A stretch of 64,000 nucleotides of DNA. It comes from Cliona cf. orientalis. Lineage: Eukaryota; Porifera; Demospongiae; Clionaida; Clionaidae. A program made the position numbers and the translations under genes. The stretch is taken from NCBI GenBank assembly GCA_963930775.1, contig OZ005698.1:7198501-7262500 (forward strand). The letters run 5' to 3'. The notes under the pieces were generated by a model. It saw nothing but the letters and a program-made list of their open reading frames with translations. It searched no databases and was not told where the DNA came from. Positions 1 to 11,404 of this stretch are shown piece after piece (position 1 is the first letter of the stretch; the number at the start of each line of letters is the position of its first letter).

Positions 1-349
1 ATTTAAAAGGGTTCAGTTGAAACCCCCTTATAAGTTAGTGCCTTGTTAGATCTATAATTTCCCTAGGTCTCAGCCTGGATCAGGAGAGGCTAGTTATATA
101 CTAAGAGACTTGCTACTCCTTAATAACTGAAATCTGGTTGATAGACCTTCAGATTCACCACTCTTTGGAGATCGTCTGGGATGGGCGACAGCTAGGCTAC
201 CACCACTATCGATATCCATGCTTTGCCAAGATATCCAGTAGAAAGAGCTGACAAAATAATAAAGAAGACATACCGTTCACTAGTCTGATTCAGACTATGA
301 ATAATAATGCTCTTAGCTTATTGATCTCCAGGCGTTAATATTTTTACTG
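1..349. other. Upstream flank of the ZU5-Death pseudogene
   Basis: No coding exon, RNA gene or repeat could be supported here. The stretch is AT-rich and leads into the first ATG of the upstream ZU5-Death copy. A true 5' exon of that copy could lie here or beyond the window edge, because the family often has more N-terminal sequence than is visible. Confidence 0.4.
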
Positions 350-2429
350 ATGGTGCAATTTTTACATGATATGTATGGGCAGGGGCTTATGAACGAGGTA
401 GTAAGCATTGGTGCACTGGATACGTTGCACCCGCATAAAATATCTGAGTGGGGTACACGTATACTACCTCAAGCATCTCTTTCTAAGGGTAAACATGTTA
501 GGTACATGTATATAGGCACCAGAGTAACACCTGTTTACCAAACTAATCATCTTGCTACACACTACACCTTTATTATTACAGATATTGCTGAGAATTTGAA
601 GATATACTACACTTTTAAACTGCCCCCATCTGTTTCGACGTACTATCAATGTTCACAAAATATCGCTTCAGTTCCATTCCTCTCTCAAGTTGAAGTATTG
701 ACCTGTGATTCGTCTGGCTGTGAATATTATAACTACAATCACGGTATCATGCTAAGAATCCCAGATGATGCTATTCCACCTGGTATGGTTATTCACTTGG
801 AAGTAGCTGTTGCACTGTATGGCCCATTTCAGTTTCCTGATGGATCATGTCCTATTTCATCCATCCTCTGGCTGTGTTTTCAAGAAAATGTCGAACTCAG
901 GAAACCCATTGATATAATACTTCCTCATTAATCTAACGGATGCTAAAAATGTCGGAATTTGTTTTGCTAAAGCTGATCATAAGTGGTATGCTACAGATGA
1001 ATCTGGGCAAAATTATTACGTCTTTTTAGAGACGGCCTTTATTGCCTACAAAGAAAGAAATCAGAACTATGGAATTTTGTCCACTCAGCATTGTTGCTAT
1101 TTGTGTATAATCTCCAATGATCCTCAGATCAGCCCCAATTTTGCTCTAAAGGCTGGATACTATCTCTGGTATATTGAGAAACCATCCTCACATTCTTTGA
1201 CATCAAAAGCTCGTGATACACTTCATTTGTGTGCTACATTTTGCCTTCCCACATGTAGAGAGGTTAGCCTACAATGGCACTTAGGACAAACCAATTCATA
1301 GTTTATCGTCATAAATTTTTCATTTTGTATTATGGGCAGGTGGCCATGGTCATTACTAAACTAGTAGAGTATTATAGAAGCGCTATGTTTGAATTATGAT
1401 CACTGAGGTTCTGCCCTCCAATTGCAGCACTCGAGGGGATACTGAAGTCACGATACACAGAGAAGGAAGGATACTATATTAGGAGACCGCCCAAGATGTT
1501 TACATTTAAAGATTTAGGAGACACCTCGGAGTCTTGTCTGTCTATCGAAGTTAAATATGAAGGGTGTGTGATGGCAGCTGATCCAGAAAATAAGCTGGTT
1601 AGAGAGTTGATAGTGTAATGCTAAATGCGGCAGCCAGTATATATAGGCCCAGCTTTTAAGTTTAGTAAGCAAGACACGAGCGTAATACAAATGCTATGTA
1701 TAGCTACTCATGCATGATACTGCATGAAGGGGTAATAAAATTTCACACCATTGCTAATATAATTTTCTTATCGTATGTGTAGATCAAAGCATCACAGGTT
1801 TACTTCTGGGATAAATGTGACAAGCTAGAGCTGCTTCAGGCTGATAAAGTATACCCCCCTAGTGTGACGTTAACACTAGTAGTGTTGGAAAACTTTCCAG
1901 TCAATCTCTTGATCAAATTCAATGGATCTACAGCAGACGATGACATGGGGATGGAAATTATGCTTCCATTAGGTTTGTAGACATGAATCACTTGCAGTAC
2001 CATAATACTTATTATTTTATACAGCTTCTGTGGCAAGTCAAGCTCATGTAGGTCCTACTTCCTCAGCCATAATTGATCGTGAGAGTCAGTGGATCACAAT
2101 AGCAGATTTGAATGTCTATTAAGTATGGATTTTTTTATAATATTAAATGTACTTTAGACAAGCCTGAGTTGCGTACTGTCCTGAGAGAGCTAATCAAGAT
2201 TGATTCCAAATGGCAAAATATTGGAATATTCCTAGAAGTAGATCCACACAGATTAGAATCAATCAAGACAGCAGAACATCACGACACGCAAAACTGTTTG
2301 CGAGAAATGTTGCAAATTTGGCTGAAAAAGATCAACCCTTCACCATCTTGGTCAGCGATTATCGATGCTTTAGAGTGTCTAGGAGAAGAACAACTAGCTC
2401 ATGATTTAAGGTCTAAATATCTCCACTAA
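350..2429 (+). pseudogene. ZU5-Death domain adaptor, upstream tandem copy, decayed
   Basis: Tandem paralogue of the intact gene at 3776-5929. Exon equivalents are about 350-1262 (unknown N-terminus, then ZU5 and the following conserved region), 1439-1597, 1783-1972, 2025-2105 and 2158-2429 (death domain ending at TAA 2427-2429). Lesions relative to the intact copy: one extra base near 928-933 changes the frame and makes a TAA at 929-931; six bases are missing near 1026-1031 (in frame); a deletion just before 1439 removes the exon 2 acceptor; the donor of the last intron reads AG-AT instead of AG-GT at 2105-2106; and the exon 4 acceptor is mutated (a neighbouring AG at 2023-2024 could substitute in frame). 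The first about 100 codons (350-650) have no counterpart in the other copy and were not recognised. The death domain (key residues: W in helix 2, LEVDPHRLESIK, WLKK, then LAHDLRS at the end) is still open but differs strongly from that of the sister gene. Alternative: two or more shorter transcripts still using the open exons. Confidence 0.75.
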
Positions 2430-3775
2430 TTATTACCTAGTATTTAGGAGTGTGGTCTATCTACATTACAAATCCATCAGCATTGTTATTTGATATTATC
2501 TCACCATGCACTATAGTCTTGTGAACCAACTACCCAGCACTGCAGAAGTAGGAGGGTGTGGTTCATGAGAATAATCATGCACATGGATATGTGGTACTAT
2601 GCTGATATTAACATTGACAATGATTGCAATAAGTTTAACGACCATTACCGATTAAGCTCAATATAGGTAAAGGTCGTCGAATCATTGAGCCACATTGTAC
2701 GTTCAGTTTACACCTTTCTATGCAAATATGTATAAAGCTGAACTGATAACCATCTATTAAAGTAAATACTCTTACACTATTTCTAGTAGGCATGGGGGTA
2801 TCACTGAGCTCGAGACTAAACCATAGGACCTGGACCTAGCTATAGCCACAGGAACCATGCCATGGAGAACCCCCTTTCATATGGTCATTGAGAATTGAGG
2901 GAAAAATCTCTCCCTCTTCTTATCGTTGTCTCCATCAACTGTAGGAGTTATCCAGACTCTTTTAGGTGCCACACCCTTGGTGCAAGGCCTACAACTTAAT
3001 GTGGTATTATGCATGCATTGAATGTAAATAAAGCACGAGTGGCAAGAATCACCTGGTTCAAGGTTTATCATGGTATGCATGTGCCCATCGGTAAGTATGT
3101 TTTTGAGTTAGCCTTACACTTAATATAGCAAAGTTCTGTGTGCTAGCTGCACAATTATTATGCTGGTATATAAACAATATTAATTGAAATCACTGGTTAT
3201 TAATTTTGCCAGTATATTATAGTCAGCTAGCAAGCAGAATAATATTATTACTCTTGGCTTCCATACTATCAGTGACACACTTAATATCTATAGAGTGTGT
3301 ATGTGACCCAATTGGTTCTGTATGCCATTAAAATTTCTTCCAGGAACTGTTACAGTAGCTTCTGTACTGCATTCATTAGGAACTTCTCTGTAGTACAATA
3401 GTACCGGTATGTGTTGATCTTTGTGTTTAGTAGCTATACCCTGTTAATGTGCTGTTGCTAGGTTGTGCTTTCACTTGTGTGTGCTAATGTGCCAACTATA
3501 TATCTGTATGGATGTGCCGTTGCTATGTTTGCTGTGTTAACGTGTTACTATGTGCTTGGTTTGTATAATATAAGACGAGCAAATATTGTGTATTAGAATC
3601 ATCATATAGTATCGTGCTATCATTCTATTATTCTATCATAAGTTACCATTGCCGCTATTATTCAGTGTACAGTTTGGTAAAAGCCCAGCAACTAATATCG
3701 TTACACCAAGTTCCTTGAGACGTATTTTTTGGAGAATTTCTTTAATTGCTAATTCACTTCATCACCTCACTAATT
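2430..3775. other. Spacer between the tandem ZU5-Death copies
   Basis: No exon found. Contains the flank repeat at 2871-3060, which is shared with the region after the second gene and shows that the duplicated block includes downstream DNA. The rest is AT-rich with T-rich stretches and a small internal near-repeat around 3450-3540 (GTTGCTAGGTTG-like and GTTGCTATGTTT-like). It probably carries the promoter of the downstream copy, but no TATA or initiator could be assigned. Confidence 0.4.
2871..3060. repeat. Flank repeat, copy 1 of the ZU5-Death duplication
   Basis: Similar to 6259-6640. Shared landmarks in the same order are CCTTTC.TATGGTCATTGA, GAATTGAGGGAAAA, TCTCCCTCTTCTTA, TGTCTCCATC, GACTGTAG-like, and GCCTACAACTTA. 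In the second copy an extra segment splits the block. This is direct sequence evidence that duplication covered gene plus 3' flank. Confidence 0.7.
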
Positions 3776-5929
3776 ATGGCATTGTGTCCCACAAATATCA
3801 CTTCAGTTCCATTCCTCACTAAAGTCGAAGTATTGACCTGTGACTCGTCCGGCTGTGAATATTACAACTACGACCATGATATCACACTGAGAATCCCAGG
3901 TGATGCTATTCCACCTGGTATGGTTATTCACTTGGAGGTAGCTGTTGCACTGTATGGCCCATTTCAGTTTCCTGATGGATCGTGTCCTATTTCACCCATC
4001 CTCTGGTTATGTATTCAAGAAAATGTCGATCTCAGAAAACCGATTGATATAATACTCCCTCATTTTCTAACGGATGCTAAGAACATTGGAATTCGTTTTG
4101 CTAAAGCTGATCATAAGCAGTATGCTACAGATGAATTTGGACGAAATCAGTACATCTTCGAGCCACTCGAGACAGCATTTAATACCTACAAAGAAAGAAA
4201 TCAAAACTATGGAATTCTGTCTACTCAGCATTGCTGCCTTTTATGTATAACATCCAATGATCCTCAGATCAGCCCTGATTTTGCACTAAAGGCTGGATAC
4301 TATCTCTGGTGTATTGAGAAACCATCCTCACATTCTTTGACATCAAGAGCTCGTGATACACTTCATTTTTGTGCTACATTTTGCCTTCCCACATGTAGAG
4401 AGGTCAGTATACAGTATGCAATGGTAATTAAGACAAACCAATTCGGTTTATCGTCATAAAATTTTCACAAGCTGTAGCACTTGTATACACTACAAGCCCT
4501 AAGATCTTTTCATAGAAAAAATCTCAGGACTTGAGTGGGGATCGAACCCTCACACTCACATCTCACAAAATTTTCAATTTGTATGCATATGGGCAGGTGG
4601 TCATTATTCAGATTTTAAACTAGTAGAGTGTTAGAAGTGCTACGTTCAAATTATGATAACCGAGGCTCTGCCTTAAATTCTAATTGCAGCACTCGAGGGG
4701 GGACCAAATATTCTAACATCTGATGTAGCTAGGTGGAAACGACAAACTACAGATTCAGTTTGCTGCTCACCATAATATTATTGTGGACTGTTATTTCACA
4801 CACGCACGCAGATAGTGAAGTCACAATACACAGAGAAGGAAGGATACTATATTAGAAGACCGCCTAAGATGTTTACGTTTAAAGATTCAGGAGATGCCTC
4901 GGAGTCTTGTCTGTCTATCGAAGTTAAACATGAGGGTTGTGTGATGGCAGCTGATCCAGAAAATAAGCAGGTTAGAGAGTAGATAGTATAATGTTAAACG
5001 TGGCAGCCAGTAGGCCCAGCTTTTAAGTTTAGTAACGTTAATGTATATAGGAGGAAGACACGAACATATGTAATACAAATGCTATGCATAGTGGTATATA
5101 ATAGTTAGCCTCGCTAGATATTGTAAGGAAGGGTAATTAAAATGTTAATTTCTCACTATTGCTAATGTCTTATGTGTAGATCAAAGCATCACAGATATAC
5201 TTCTGGGATAAGCGTGACAAGCTAGAGCTGCTTCAAGCTGATAAAGTGTATCCCCCTAGTGTGACGTTAACACTAGAAGTGTTGGAAAACCATCCAGTCA
5301 ATCTCTTGATCAAATTCAATGGATCTACAGCAGACAATGACATGGGCATGGAAATTATGCTTCCATTAGGTTTGTAGACATGAGTCACTTACAGTACCAT
5401 AACTATAATTATTACTATAATTATTTGCAACTTCTGTAGCAAGAAATTCTCACGTAGGGCCTAGTTCCTCGACCACTATTGACCATGAAAGTCATTCCAT
5501 GGAACCTCGTTCTTCCACTCAAGTGCAAACAGCAGTTACTCCTCCCGCTGGTCAGAGTGAGCCACAGCCAACTGCAACAGGTGTATAGCTCAAGCGCTTT
5601 GTACCTTTTTATTATTATCTATTATTAATTGCTGTGCTCTTTTTTCAGGCCAACTACTAGGCATTGATGACCTAGATGCTGTCATACAGACCATCTGGGA
5701 TGCCAAGGAGAAGTGGTTCTTCATCGGTCTCAAGCTGGGCATTAAGAAAGACAAGCTGGAGGATATTAAACGAGAACACAGTAACGTTGATGACCGCTTC
5801 ACAGAGATGCTCATGAATTGGCTAAGTAACGATGAGGCAACATACACTTGCACATGGGAAGCCATGGCCGTAGCACTGAAGTCACCTTCAGTGAGGCTTG
5901 GACATTTAGCAGATAAGCTACCAAAGTGA
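3776..5929 (+). CDS. ZU5-Death domain adaptor protein, intact copy
   Basis: Exons 3776-4402, 4812-4970, 5180-5369, 5440-5580 and 5649-5929 join in frame (phases 0, 0, 1, 1) into 466 codons including TGA, giving 465 residues. All introns are GT-AG, 68 to 409 bases. Residues about 28-100 are a ZU5 domain (LRIPGDAIPPGMVIHLEVAV, SPILWLC, then KPIDIILPH, the typical end). Residues about 100-325 resemble the UPA-type region that follows ZU5 in UNC5, PIDD and ankyrin, here with a cysteine-rich stretch (QHCCLLC, FCATFCLPTC). A Ser/Thr/Pro/Gln linker encoded by exon 4 leads to a C-terminal death domain, residues about 373-465 (W-FFIGLKLGIKK, LEDIKREH, MLMNWL, WEAMAVAL). No signal peptide or membrane span is seen, so it is probably cytosolic. 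By family, it likely docks death-fold partners in apoptosis or innate signalling. The start is the first in-frame ATG; an upstream exon joined at the CAG just before 3794 is an alternative. Confidence 0.85.
4468..4566 (-). mobile_element. tRNA-derived SINE fragment in intron 1 of the ZU5-Death gene
   Basis: Minus strand holds a pol III B box (GGTTCGATCCCC, plus-strand 4537-4548) followed by CACTCAAGTCCTGAGA and a tail with CTTGTAG..GTATACAAGTGC. The same 3' module occurs at 55889-56009, where an A box is also present. The insertion is flanked by direct repeats AAAATTTTCA at 4458-4467 and 4567-4576. The paralogous intron after 1262 lacks the insert and reads straight through ATAAATTTTTCATTTTG. 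It therefore inserted after the gene duplication, or was lost from copy 1. It is 5'-truncated, with no A box seen. Confidence 0.7.
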
Positions 5930-6070
5930 TTTTTAGTATACAAAGTTATTGTTCAAGATTATACTTGAGGTGGATTGCCATGAGAGTTCTCCATGGAACT
6001 TTAGCCAATGCTTTGTGTCTTCTCTCAGCTAGAGCAAGCTCTAACTCTTCAGCTTCTAGTACAAATTCCC

Positions 6071-6259
6071 AAAAGAGAAAGGGAGGGGGACCAAGGAGAG
6101 GGAGGGACGGTAGAGGGTGAGAGAGAGGAGGAAAGGAGAGGGGTGGTGGAGAGAAATAGAGAGCAGAATAGAGGGTGAGAGTGAAAAAGAAAGAGAGGGG
6201 AGGAAAGGAGAGGGGAGAGAGAGAGAAAGAGAGGGGGGAGGGAGGGATGGAGGGGGGAA
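6071..6259. repeat. Purine-rich GA/GGA tract
   Basis: About 190 bases of nearly pure purine on the plus strand, made of GAGAGG, GGAGGG and GAAAGAG units with few interruptions. It begins about 140 bases after the stop codon of the intact ZU5-Death gene. Such tracts can form triplex or G-quadruplex structures; open frames across it are low-complexity artefacts. Confidence 0.8.
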
Positions 6260-6640
6260 TCCCCTTTCCTATGGTCATTGATTACGCTTAATTAGACAAG
6301 TTAAGCATTACATATCACCGCAGAATTCTGGAACTATAGTAATTATTATTACCTCTTGGCACAGACAGACAACCAGGCTACCTCCCATAACCTCCCATGC
6401 ATCAATTTATTAATTTCATACATCACTCTAGTACAAACCTCCGTGGCTATATTTGGAGGGCTGGTGGAATCATGGATTGTCTTAATTAAAAAACTGTGTG
6501 GGAGAGAGAATTGAGGGAAAACTATCTCCCTCTTCTTACTTGCCTCTTTGTCTCCATCCATTGACTGTAGATAGCCATCTAGGCTCCTTTAGATGCCAAG
6601 CCTACAACTAACTGTGGCACCATACATGACTATGATTATA
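6259..6640. repeat. Flank repeat, copy 2 of the ZU5-Death duplication
   Basis: Partner of 2871-3060. It starts with CCTTTCCTATGGTCATTGAT and resumes at about 6502 with GAATTGAGGGAAAACTATCT and the CTCCCTCTTCTTA and CCATCCATTGACTGTAG landmarks, ending near GCCTACAACTAACTGTGGCA. About 220 bases between these parts are absent from copy 1 (insertion here or deletion there). Confidence 0.7.
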
Positions 6641-8413
6641 TTTAAAAGTGTGCATGAGAGAATGATGTCATGTCTAGACAATCTAATAATATTATATTCA
6701 GGGAGGGTGAGTGACAGCAAGGCCATGCAATAATCTGACTCAAGTATTCTTTCGCACGGCCCATATAGCTACATATAACAATACTATAAGGTTTAGCACG
6801 CACTTACAACCATGTACACCACATGTATCCTATGTATCTAGATCATACTATGCATTCCAGAGGACATTATTATGTAAACACCCTTTTACATACAGGATCT
6901 TTTCCACCCACATTTTTCCAATAATTATGTGCACTGATTTATACTTGGCCGCTAGCTACGTACTTCTTGACACCTGAAATGAGTGGGTGTATGGCATTGT
7001 CAGGTTGGGTGGGTGTTGATCATTCTTCAAATACTCCAGCTTTTTGCTTTGTAACTGATCCCGGCCGGCCCCTAGCTATATATAGCTTGCTAGCAGCTGG
7101 ACCATGCCGTGATAAGATTCTTAAGAACAGTTAATGATCACTAAGGAGCTGAGGGTGAGCATACCTAAGGCATGTCGGCCCAACAAACCTTCAGTACAGA
7201 ATTCCCTTTGATGTGGGGAATGGGGACAATCCAAAAGCTTTGATGTGACTACAGGCTCCACCCATACCATGCCCTCCTATCATGCCTTGAATTTTACTCG
7301 GGGAAAACACTGGAGTGTGTTGTAGCTAGGACAACTGCTGCACACACATACACTAGTTGATGCTCCCATCACAGCAGTGTTCAGTTCTTTCATGATGAAT
7401 ATAAAAGAACTGAATGCATACAGGCGGAGTGGTCTGGTATTAATTGAGACTACTCACACACTAGATAGTAATTCTATCAGTCAGCAGGCTTGATCAGCAG
7501 TTAAATTGGTATCCCATTCTATTTCATTGAGTGGGGGATTTGGCAATTGCACTAAACTTAGTAAAGTGCGGGATGTCCGCACACCATAATATTATTATCC
7601 ATAGACGGATAAATTTGGCATAATAATAACCAATTATGCAATACGTCCTGTGGCACAGATCATGAGTGGCCAGGCATTTTCTGAATAACCTTGACTCGCC
7701 CACACATAATAATAATAATACTCACTGCTGACTATAATAATTATATCACCCTGTACTATACCTTGGAATTATTTATCTATAGCCTTAGTTAGAGCCTTAT
7801 TTAGTGAATGCACAGTCATGCTCCACAAATGGGGTACGCCCACGAAACTCAGTCCCTATGCAAGTGAATGGGGGTGAATGCATAGCATGCCCAAAGTGCA
7901 ATTAGTTTGGTATATCCCCGGCCTGCCTATGGACCATATTAGGACAGAAAATTAAGCATTCAATGACAAGATCAAAGAGACAATATCTTTGAGCAGGTTA
8001 AGATATCATCGTAATCAGAGAGGATGTCCATTGGGTGGGCAATGACCACATGCATGCAGCTCCCACCCATTCAGCTTCAGTTCAGCAGACATGATTGTAT
8101 TGGCTTCAGTTTGACGTAATATTGTCACACACTGTCAGGAGGGGGAGGGGGGGGGAACTGGAATTAATGCTTCCTTGGGCAAGGACCATAGTTTGTGTGT
8201 ACACACCCAACTCCCACACAATTTGATATATAGCTACGTAGGTCAGAAAGAGTGGGCAGAGTAACTTGAATTTTTGCAGCAGTGATGCAATAGCTGCAAT
8301 ATGACTTGGATGATGACAGTGTACATGTATACCTTGATACTGCAGCTTATGAAAAATTATAAGCAGTTATGAGGAGGGATAGGAGCCTGAAAGTGATACT
8401 TTCTTTGTTGCAG
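6641..8413. other. Non-coding stretch, no gene recognised
   Basis: AT-rich sequence with scattered short open frames that show no family resemblance. A segment at about 7150-7250 (CTAAGGCATGTCGGCCC followed by CCCTTTGATGTGGGGAATGG) resembles the block at 38665-38730 and 39900-39960 and is probably a dispersed repeat. A G-rich run sits near 8140-8155. Confidence 0.4.
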
Positions 8414-8486
8414 GTTGTAGCTTCAAAATATGTGAACGATGAAGGAGAAATGGAAGCACTAACAAACAGTGACTGGGCCAAGCGAG
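8414..8486 (+). CDS. Orphan exon resembling the end of a PB1 domain
   Basis: Bounded by a good acceptor (TTTCTTTGTTGCAG) and donor (CGAG followed by GTAAAG). The 73-base exon reads in one frame V-V-A-S-KYVNDEGEMEALTNSDW-A-K-R. The pattern Y-x-x-D-E-G-E-x-x-x-L-x-x-S-D-W matches the acidic OPCA motif of PB1 domains, which bind a basic cluster on a partner PB1. No convincing start of a PB1 domain was found upstream and no stop downstream, so the parent gene is not resolved. It may be a real exon of a gene with long introns, or a relic. Two downstream pieces (open from about 8552 to 8684, and 9009-9096) could belong to it, but phases do not join directly. Confidence 0.35.
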
Positions 8487-9008
8487 GTAAAGAGGATTTC
8501 CCTGTACTTTCTAAATAATAATTTCATAATAATATTATCCTCCTCCTAAGACGATAGGTCAAGGCAGTCTTGAGTTAGCCCTGGTAATGAAAAGAAAGAG
8601 AAAGATTGACAAATGGCCATTTTTTGAACATCTGGTTCTGGCATGTACAATTGCTTTGATGAATGATCTTGGTCTCAATAGATAGATAATTTGCTGGAAA
8701 TTCTGATTTTGACACTTAGAAAGTTCACAAAGTTACCTATTTTGAGATATTTGAGTGTTTACAATGTATTACGTATATGGGAGTGTCCGTGCCATCCCTA
8801 CTTATAGAGTCTACCGACTCTATATATATGATATCACATGTATTAATTTTTGATCTACGGGCCGGGTCAATTGCTGTCAATGAGCTATCAAATCCCTATT
8901 CTTGTTGAAGGTCATCTAAATCTAACTTAACCTTGCACCCTATGCAAACACCAGGTTGGCGCTGTATAATTATTATAGTGTACTTTAGCGGGTAGTTTAT
9001 ATGTGCAG

Positions 9009-9096
9009 ACCTCGAGTCTCACCACCGAAACACAAGGTCACACTGAGAGCCAGTGGGGGAACTTTATCATACCAATCCCAACCAAAGAGAGATTAA
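9009..9096 (+). CDS. Candidate exon, unknown protein
   Basis: After a TGTGCAG acceptor the frame reads P-R-V-S-PPKHKVTLRASGGTLSY-Q-S-Q-P-K-R-D and ends at TAA 9094-9096. The composition (K, R, S, T, no hydrophobic runs) looks protein-like rather than random AT-rich DNA. No family recognised. It could be a terminal exon of the gene that owns the PB1-like exon upstream, but an intervening exon would be needed to correct the phase. Confidence 0.22.
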
Positions 9097-9197
9097 ACTA
9101 CACATACTGGGTCAGTCTACTAGTCTCAGCTAATAAGATTAGCTCGGTCGCCGTAGGTCACTGGAGTATGTGAGTGCCGATAAAGTACCTCAATCCT

Positions 9198-9225
9198 GGG
9201 GGGGGGGGGGGGGGGGGGGGGGGGG
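9198..9225. repeat. Poly-G run of 28
   Basis: Uninterrupted G homopolymer on the plus strand. Its true length is uncertain because such runs are error-prone in sequencing. Confidence 0.95.
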
Positions 9226-11100
9226 TCAAGCACACATTCTGACGCCTGCATGGCTAGTATTACTAATTATAATATTGCACACAAATTAGACTTGGTGGGA
9301 ATTGGTTTGCCTGAGCATACGTACATATAAACAGAATGGCCTGAGCAGGTAATGGCCAGGGATGAATATGGTTACTGTTAGGTTTAAGATTGGTAGTAAA
9401 AGATGAATTATTGTGGCATGAGAACAACCAGAAGGACTTCCATACATGGGATAGCTTACAATTCCATATAGCTAGCTCAGTTAATTAAATTTTCGTCTGT
9501 GGCGATCACCCCATAGCCAAGTGTGCATAAGCCATGCAGTGACGTGAATTACGCATGTCATTGAGAGTTTTGGTAATCTATAAGCTGATAATTCACAAAC
9601 AAATAGTATCGATTATAGTCGACCTTCCTACCAAGGGAGTGCAGTGGGGGGATCCCCTTAACGAATAACCAACTGTGTACGTGACATAAATCATGTGAAG
9701 CAGTATACCCACAGAATTAATTAAATTATACTCTGACCTTGTTACATAATGTTTTGAACAGACTCATGAGCATGGATGCAGGGAGCTGAGAAACAGATTC
9801 TAAAATGGGAACCTAACTTGATCAATACAATACGACAATCAAAACCTGATGGCTCAAGTTTCTTAGGAGCAGCTTTCAATGTTCCTCAAATACACTATGC
9901 GAAATTCAATCTTTGCAATAATAGACTAAGTCAGGAATTCACTCCATTCAGTGGTTGGCATGAGGATCAGACATCTACTTGAGTTGCACTTTCATGAGTG
10001 CAAGTGTAGTAGCTATCGGTGATGTCACCGGTTAATTTATAGCTAATTATCTTCAATATGGAATATTAATGCTTCAAATTCCCAGTTTAGAGCCATGCTC
10101 CATCGAAGTTATCACATTCGGCTGCGATATAATTAAGTAACTGCTGCTTGCTTATGAATACGGCTAACATTTGATTTCTGTAGACTATGTATAGGTACGT
10201 ATAGCTGGACTGAAGTTTTGTACTTCCAAACATATTACAGCTATATATTATATGCTTATGATTCTGTATAGCGACCTATAATATTGCAATTAAAGTACCA
10301 AAAACAATATAATATTATTGCTTTAAAGTAGAAACTATGAATAGTGAATAATAAACAGTTGTCATTATTACCGGATGCGTGCATGTGATCTCGAGGCTAG
10401 GGGGGAATACCCAGGGGATTTCCCAGACCACTTCCTTGCCAACAACCAAGTATAGGCAGCCGGCCATATATGTGACATTTCCTTTAATGCAGCTATGGAA
10501 CAATGTACAACCCACAACACTATATTCACAGATTGTCCAGTCATAATATTATTGCCAAAAGTATTTGATGCATATAATAATATGATTCATACAAGTATCC
10601 TGATAGATTCAAGATTATTATCTAGTAGGGAAGTATTGCTTTATCAAAACATAGCACAAATTCTGTATCCATCGATGGGATAGGTCCACAAAAATTGTAT
10701 ATCTTATCCTGTACTTTTTATGCCACAGATAGATATCATTACCAATTAGCAATTACAACTGAGAGTAGTGGTATTGATGAGGGACCATTTTTGGGGGAGG
10801 GAGGGGGAGGGGGAGGAGAAAGCCATTCACCTCATTAACTATAAGCACTTGGTAATGCATAATTGATGAGGCACAGTATAAATTAATACACAATTATACA
10901 TGATAACTGTGCACGTGAAAGAAATGGATCGTGTCCAATGATGATAATGTACGTATAATAATATATTCAATTTGGAGAGTGTTTATATCCTGTCTTTGTG
11001 CATAGATGGTGCTATAAAATAAACTATAACTTCCTGCAGGTAACGTTACTCAACGTAAATGGTGTCTATAGCAACCCATGGAGGTGCAATTTGCATAATA
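9226..11100. other. Non-coding stretch with one unexplained open frame
   Basis: No confident gene. An open frame at 9776-9982 (plus) begins ATG and reads 68 codons with normal-looking amino acids (for example KWEPNLINTIRQSKPDGSSF), but has no recognised domain or splice context. A G-rich patch with GGGGGA units lies at 10790-10818. The rest is AT-rich. Confidence 0.35.
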
Positions 11101-11404
11101 CATTCGACTATACTGTAATTGTAATAGTGATCCAGGAGCTTGAGGCTGGTCACTAATGGTCTGAAAAGCACACAGTGGCTGCACTAGAGATTGAGACAGC
11201 TAAAGCTAGGTTTGGCCACTTGGAGGTTAACTGGACTAAGTGGCAGCTGTATAAACATTTGACTATACTGTAACTTTTACAGTGGTCCATGCAGGAGCTA
11301 GCTCCAGGCTGGTTACCAATAGTCTAAAAATCACACAGTGGCTGCACTAGAGATTGAGGCAGCTAAAGAGGTGTGATGTTTGGCCACTTGGAGGTTAACT
11401 GGCT
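11101..11404 (+). repeat. Imperfect tandem duplication, two units of about 140 bases
   Basis: Unit 1 is about 11101-11234 and unit 2 about 11257-11404. Shared blocks in order: GACTATACTGTAA, AGGAGCT, AGGCTGGT, CACACAGTGGCTGCACTAGA, GATTGAG.CAGCTAAAG, and TTTGGCCACTTGGAGGTTAA. Differences are small indels and substitutions. No coding frame is conserved between units, so it is a non-coding duplication. Confidence 0.85.

Noticed and set aside
5946-6278. Open frame on the minus strand rich in Ser, Pro, Leu and Phe
   Set aside because: It is the complement of the purine-rich tract; low complexity explains the openness.
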